Shown here in pieces: positions 60,770 to 64,000 of a stretch of 64,000 nt of DNA. The DNA is from Macrotis lagotis (lineage: Eukaryota > Chordata > Mammalia > Peramelemorphia > Peramelidae): positions 257,802,294 to 257,866,293 of the forward strand of contig NC_133666.1 of the NCBI RefSeq assembly GCF_037893015.1, read 5' to 3'. Each line of letters starts with the position of its first letter. Position 1 is the stretch's first letter. Under the pieces are notes generated by a model. The model had not been told where the DNA came from. It saw only the letters and a list, made by a program, of their open reading frames with translations, and searched no databases. Position numbers and translations under genes: made by a program.

Positions 60770-63700
60770 GAAGTAAAAAAGAAAATGTGTTATATCTGAA
60801 CACTGCCCTCCCCTGGTCCATCCTCTCCTCCATCACTCCCATCCCCCCCTTACCGCTGTCCCTCCCTCTCCTTCTTACTATAGATGCCTATACCCCATTG
60901 AGTATATATGCTGTTTCCTCTCCTAGCCACCTCTGATGAGAGCAACAATTCCTTCTTTCCCCCTTGTCTTCCCCCTTTCCATATCATTGTAATAGCTCAT
61001 GGTAATAAAGAAAAATCTTATTATATGAAATATCTTGACCTATTTCCCTTCTCCTTTTTCTTTTTCCTATTACATTTCCCTGTTTTTCTATTGACTCCAT
61101 TTTTACACCATATTTTATCTTCGAATTCAGCTTTCTCCTGTGCTTCAACTATAAAAGCTCCCACTACCTGCTCTATTAACTGAGAAGGTTCAAATGAGTA
61201 TTATCAATGTCATTTTTCTATACAGGAATACATGCAGTTCATCATTATTAAGTCCCTCATGTTTTGCCCTTCTCCTCCAATCTCTATGCTTCACCTGAGT
61301 CCTGTATCTGAAGATCAAAACTTCTGTTCAGCTCTGGCCATTCCAACAGGAACATTTGAAATTCCCCTGGTTCATTGAAAGTCTATCTTTTTCCCTGGAA
61401 GAGGACATTCAGCCTTGTGCGTAGTTGATTCTTGGCTGTATTCTAAGCTCTTTTGCCTTCCGGTATGTTATATTCCAAGCCTTACGAGCTTCCAATGTAG
61501 TTGCTGCTCAGTCCTGTGTGATCCTGACTGCAGCTACATGATATTTGAACTGTGTCCTTCTTGCTGCTTGCAATATTTTCTTTTTGACTTGGGAGTTCTG
61601 GAACTTGGCTGTAATATTTCTAGGGCTTGATTTTTTGGGATCTCTTTCTCGGGGGGATCAGTGGATTCTCCCCATTTCTATTTTGCCCTCTGCTTCTAGA
61701 ATATCAGGACAATTTTCCTGTAGTAATTCTTTTAAAATGATTTCAGGGCTCTTTTCCTGATCATGACTTTCAGGTATTCCAATAATTTTTAAATTATCTT
61801 ACCTATGTCTATTTTCCATATCAGTTGTTTTTTCAATGAGATATTTCACATTTTCTTCTAAACATTCATTTTTTTGGTTTTGAAATATTGATTCCTGATT
61901 TCTGGTAAATTCAGCAATCTCCTTAATTCTATTTTTTGTCTGAAGGATTTGTTCTTCTCAGAGAGTTTTCTTATCTATTTTTTCCATCTGGCCAATTCTG
62001 CTTTTTTAAAGCATTCTTCTCCTCCATAACTCTTTGAACTGTTTTATCCATTTGACCTAAGCTGGTTTTTAGCATGCTATTTTCTTCAGCATTTTTTTGG
62101 ATTTCCTTGACTAGGCTGCTGACTTCATTTTCATGTTTTTCTTGCATCTCTCTCATTTCTTTTCCCAGTTTTTCTTCTAACTCCCTCATTTGATTTTCAA
62201 AGTCTTTTTTGGAGTCTGTCATAGCCTGAGCCCAATTTCTGTTTTTCTTGGAGTCTTTAGATGCAGGAGCTTGTGCTTCCTCATCTTCAAATTGAGTATT
62301 TTGATCCTTCTTGGGTTCATTTGCAAAATATTTCTCAATGGTGTTCCTCTTTTTTCTCTTCTTGCTCATTTTCCTAGCCTGAGCTTGGTTTTGGGTTGCT
62401 TTCTGTGCTTTTGGGACACCCCCACAAGGATCTCAGTGTGTGAAGCTCTGTCTTCCCTCCTGGTCTGTGAATGACCATATGCATCCCCCTCTGCCACGGG
62501 GCTGAGGTGGGGGGGACCGTGCTGTTCTATTGGGGGGGGGGGGCTAGACTGCAATTAGGATCTGAATTTGGGCAGAGCCCCAGAGTCCTGTTCCAGGGAC
62601 AGAGGACAGAGCTCTGCAGTCTCTGTCTTCATTCCCCTCTATTGGTTCAATGGGCTCTTGCCCTGGGGGCTCCTGCTTACAAGCTCTGCCTGCTTCTGTT
62701 TCCTGGAACTCAGATGTGCTGGCTGGCCACTCTGCTCACAGTGTTCCTTGAGGACTGGGCTTCACGTGTTCACTCTGGCAGAAGTCCCCTGCTGTTCCCC
62801 CAATTTGTGCTTGATGCTCCCCAGGGCTTAGCTCAGGAAACCCCCCCCCCCCCGTGTGAGCTGTGGCTCTCAGTGCCCTGGGACTTCCTCCGGGAGGCTG
62901 AAGTTCTTTTGCTCTGGCGGGCTGCCACTCCAATCCTGGGGAACAGAGCCTTTCTGCTCTTTGCAGGTTACCTTGAGTAGGACAACTGCCTCCCTGGGTC
63001 CCTCTTTGAGTTCTGTCTCTCAAAAATTTAGTTAGAGTCTTTATCTTATGAGTTTTAGAGAGAGCACCTAAGACAGGATCCTTTCTTGTCACCGTCTTGG
63101 CTCTGCCCCCCCCCGTATTCTTTCAATAACTATTTTGCCCTCTGGTTCCATGATATTAGGGCACTTTTCCATCACAAAATCCTGTAATATTAAGTCCAGA
63201 CTTTTTTTTTCCTTTTCAATGTTTTCATGAAGCCCAATGATTCTTAGATCATCTCTCCTTGTTCTATTCTTAAAGTCAGTAGTTTTGCTGATGAGGTATT
63301 TTACATTTTCTTCTATTTTTTTGATTTTTTGGTTTTGTTTAACAGATTTTTGTTGTCTTGTAAAGTCATTACTTTCCACAGATTCCATTTTTTTAAGAGA
63401 AGAATTTTCTTTATTTACTTTTTGCAACTCCTTTTTCATTTGGTCAATTCTATTTTGAAGGAGTTTTCCATTTGCCCAAGTGTAGTTTTGAGAGAATCAT
63501 TTTCTTTTTGCATTTGTCCAATTGTATTTTTCAAGAATTTGATTTCTTATTGCAAGATATTAATTTTCTCTTGTATGTCTTTTTCCAATTTTTCCAATTG
63601 ATTTTTAAGCTCCTTCTTGATTTCTTCCAGGAAGTCTTTCTGGACTAGAAACCAATTCATGTTCTTGGTAGAAGTTCTAGATCTCTCTGAGTCAGAGGCT

Positions 63701-64000
63701 TTACATTCTAGGTAATTTTCTATGAACACCCCTTTCTGATGGACTTTCTTCATTTTCCTAGGATATTGTGTTCTGGGATGGAACAAAGAGGTTTAACATA
63801 GAAATCCCTACAGGCTTTGTTCACTTGGCTTAGTAACTCCAAGTGGGCCAGACAGTAAGGAGTGCTGGTCACTTTCTCTGGAGTGTCTGTGCCCTTGATT
63901 TGAGGCCGTCTCCCTAGGCCTGGAGGAGGTGAGGGGTGGCAGCAAGATCTGAATTATTCTTGAACAATGTGGGCTATGCCCTGGAGCATATGTTAACCTC

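Larger units (their letters stand above)
59753..63114 (-). mobile_element. Nested ORF1-only L1 derivative (HAL1-like)
   Basis: Inserted in the outer L1 with a 10-bp duplication. Minus strand: 5' end 'gcagagccaagacggtgaca' (63,109), GC-rich leader to about 62,390, ORF1 (N-terminus MSKKRKKRNTIEKYF at 62,369, a long coiled coil to about 61,971, then RNA-binding-domain text broken by frameshifts to about 61,380), a pyrimidine-rich spacer on the plus strand (60,783-61,380) and a 3' tail (59,753-59,930). No ORF2. About 0.85 kb of the length is later SINEs. The 132-codon intact N-terminal frame suggests less decay than in the outer L1. Confidence 0.8.
55920..64000 (-). mobile_element. L1, antisense, near full length, split by a second element; runs off the window
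   Basis: 3' end at about 55,925 ('tttttccaattacatcttat'), ORF2 to about 58,800, spacer to about 59,240, ORF1 from about 59,430 into 59,752, then ORF1 resumes at 63,115 and the leader runs to the window edge. Minus frames confirm it: 58,470-58,715 has VQKAGVAIFIKDKAVAKID (endonuclease), 57,192-57,458 has [20 protein letters not shown] (RT), and 63,089-63,439 carries ORF1 coiled-coil and DLRIIGLHENIEKEKKSLD. The leader resembles that of the 14.8-18.3 kb copy, so both belong to one family. Stops throughout. Confidence 0.9.

Noticed and set aside
61971-62369. 132-codon coiled-coil protein as a host gene
   Set aside because: N-terminus and coiled coil are those of an L1-type ORF1 inside a flanked insertion.
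62471-62980. 169-codon plus-strand frame as a secreted or membrane protein gene
   Set aside because: It is the antisense of the GC-rich 5' leader of the nested L1 derivative. Its length reflects high GC and low stop density.

Overview
The window reads as mammalian, and specifically marsupial, nuclear DNA that is intergenic or intronic. It is AT-rich and full of interspersed repeats. There is no bacterial-type gene packing and no recognisable intron-containing host gene. The lineage call rests on many copies of a tRNA-type SINE with the marsupial consensus (box-like GGTTCAAATC, 'cttgggcaagccacttaacccc', A-rich tail) and on long marsupial-type L1 copies. The younger SINE copies, with target-site duplications, match what I know as WSINE1 of Australian marsupials. 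A dasyurid-like or other australidelphian source is therefore my inference.

Layout. 1-14.8 kb: degraded L1, L2 and MIR-type fragments, several SINEs and a long (CT)n run. 14.8-18.3 kb: a minus-strand L1 with a large internal deletion. 18.3-23.7 kb: unassigned DNA with scattered SINEs. 23.7-33.7 kb: a nearly full-length but decayed plus-strand L1 that has taken three later insertions. 33.7-36.2 kb: L2 and CR1/L3-like remains. 36.3-38.9 kb: an ORF1-only L1 derivative (HAL1-like). 39-55.9 kb: L1 3' ends, microsatellites, a 280-bp polypurine tract, a duplicated 235-bp composite block and the longest repeat-poor stretches. 55.9-64.0 kb: a minus-strand L1 split by a second HAL1-like element, which itself carries a cluster of four SINEs.

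The centrepiece is at 27,558-29,164. A 1,607-bp insertion bounded by a perfect 6-bp duplication carries, on the minus strand, one complete retroviral LTR (375 bp), a tRNA-Lys-type primer binding site, and spliced cDNA of the host gene STIMATE (TMEM110). It ends in an inverted 220-bp copy of the LTR's U3 end. Both outer ends are therefore U3 ends. No gag, pol or env is present, so it looks like a host gene captured by a class II (betaretrovirus-like) endogenous retrovirus and integrated by retroviral integrase. Its STIMATE reading frame is open for 231 codons, and the arms differ at only about 2 of 220 sites, so it is probably young.

About 1.5 kb further on, the same L1 holds a classical processed pseudogene of FOXH1 (minus strand, poly(A) tail, 13-bp target-site duplication) with in-frame stops and frameshifts. 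No functional multi-exon host gene, structural RNA gene or CRISPR-like array was recognised.
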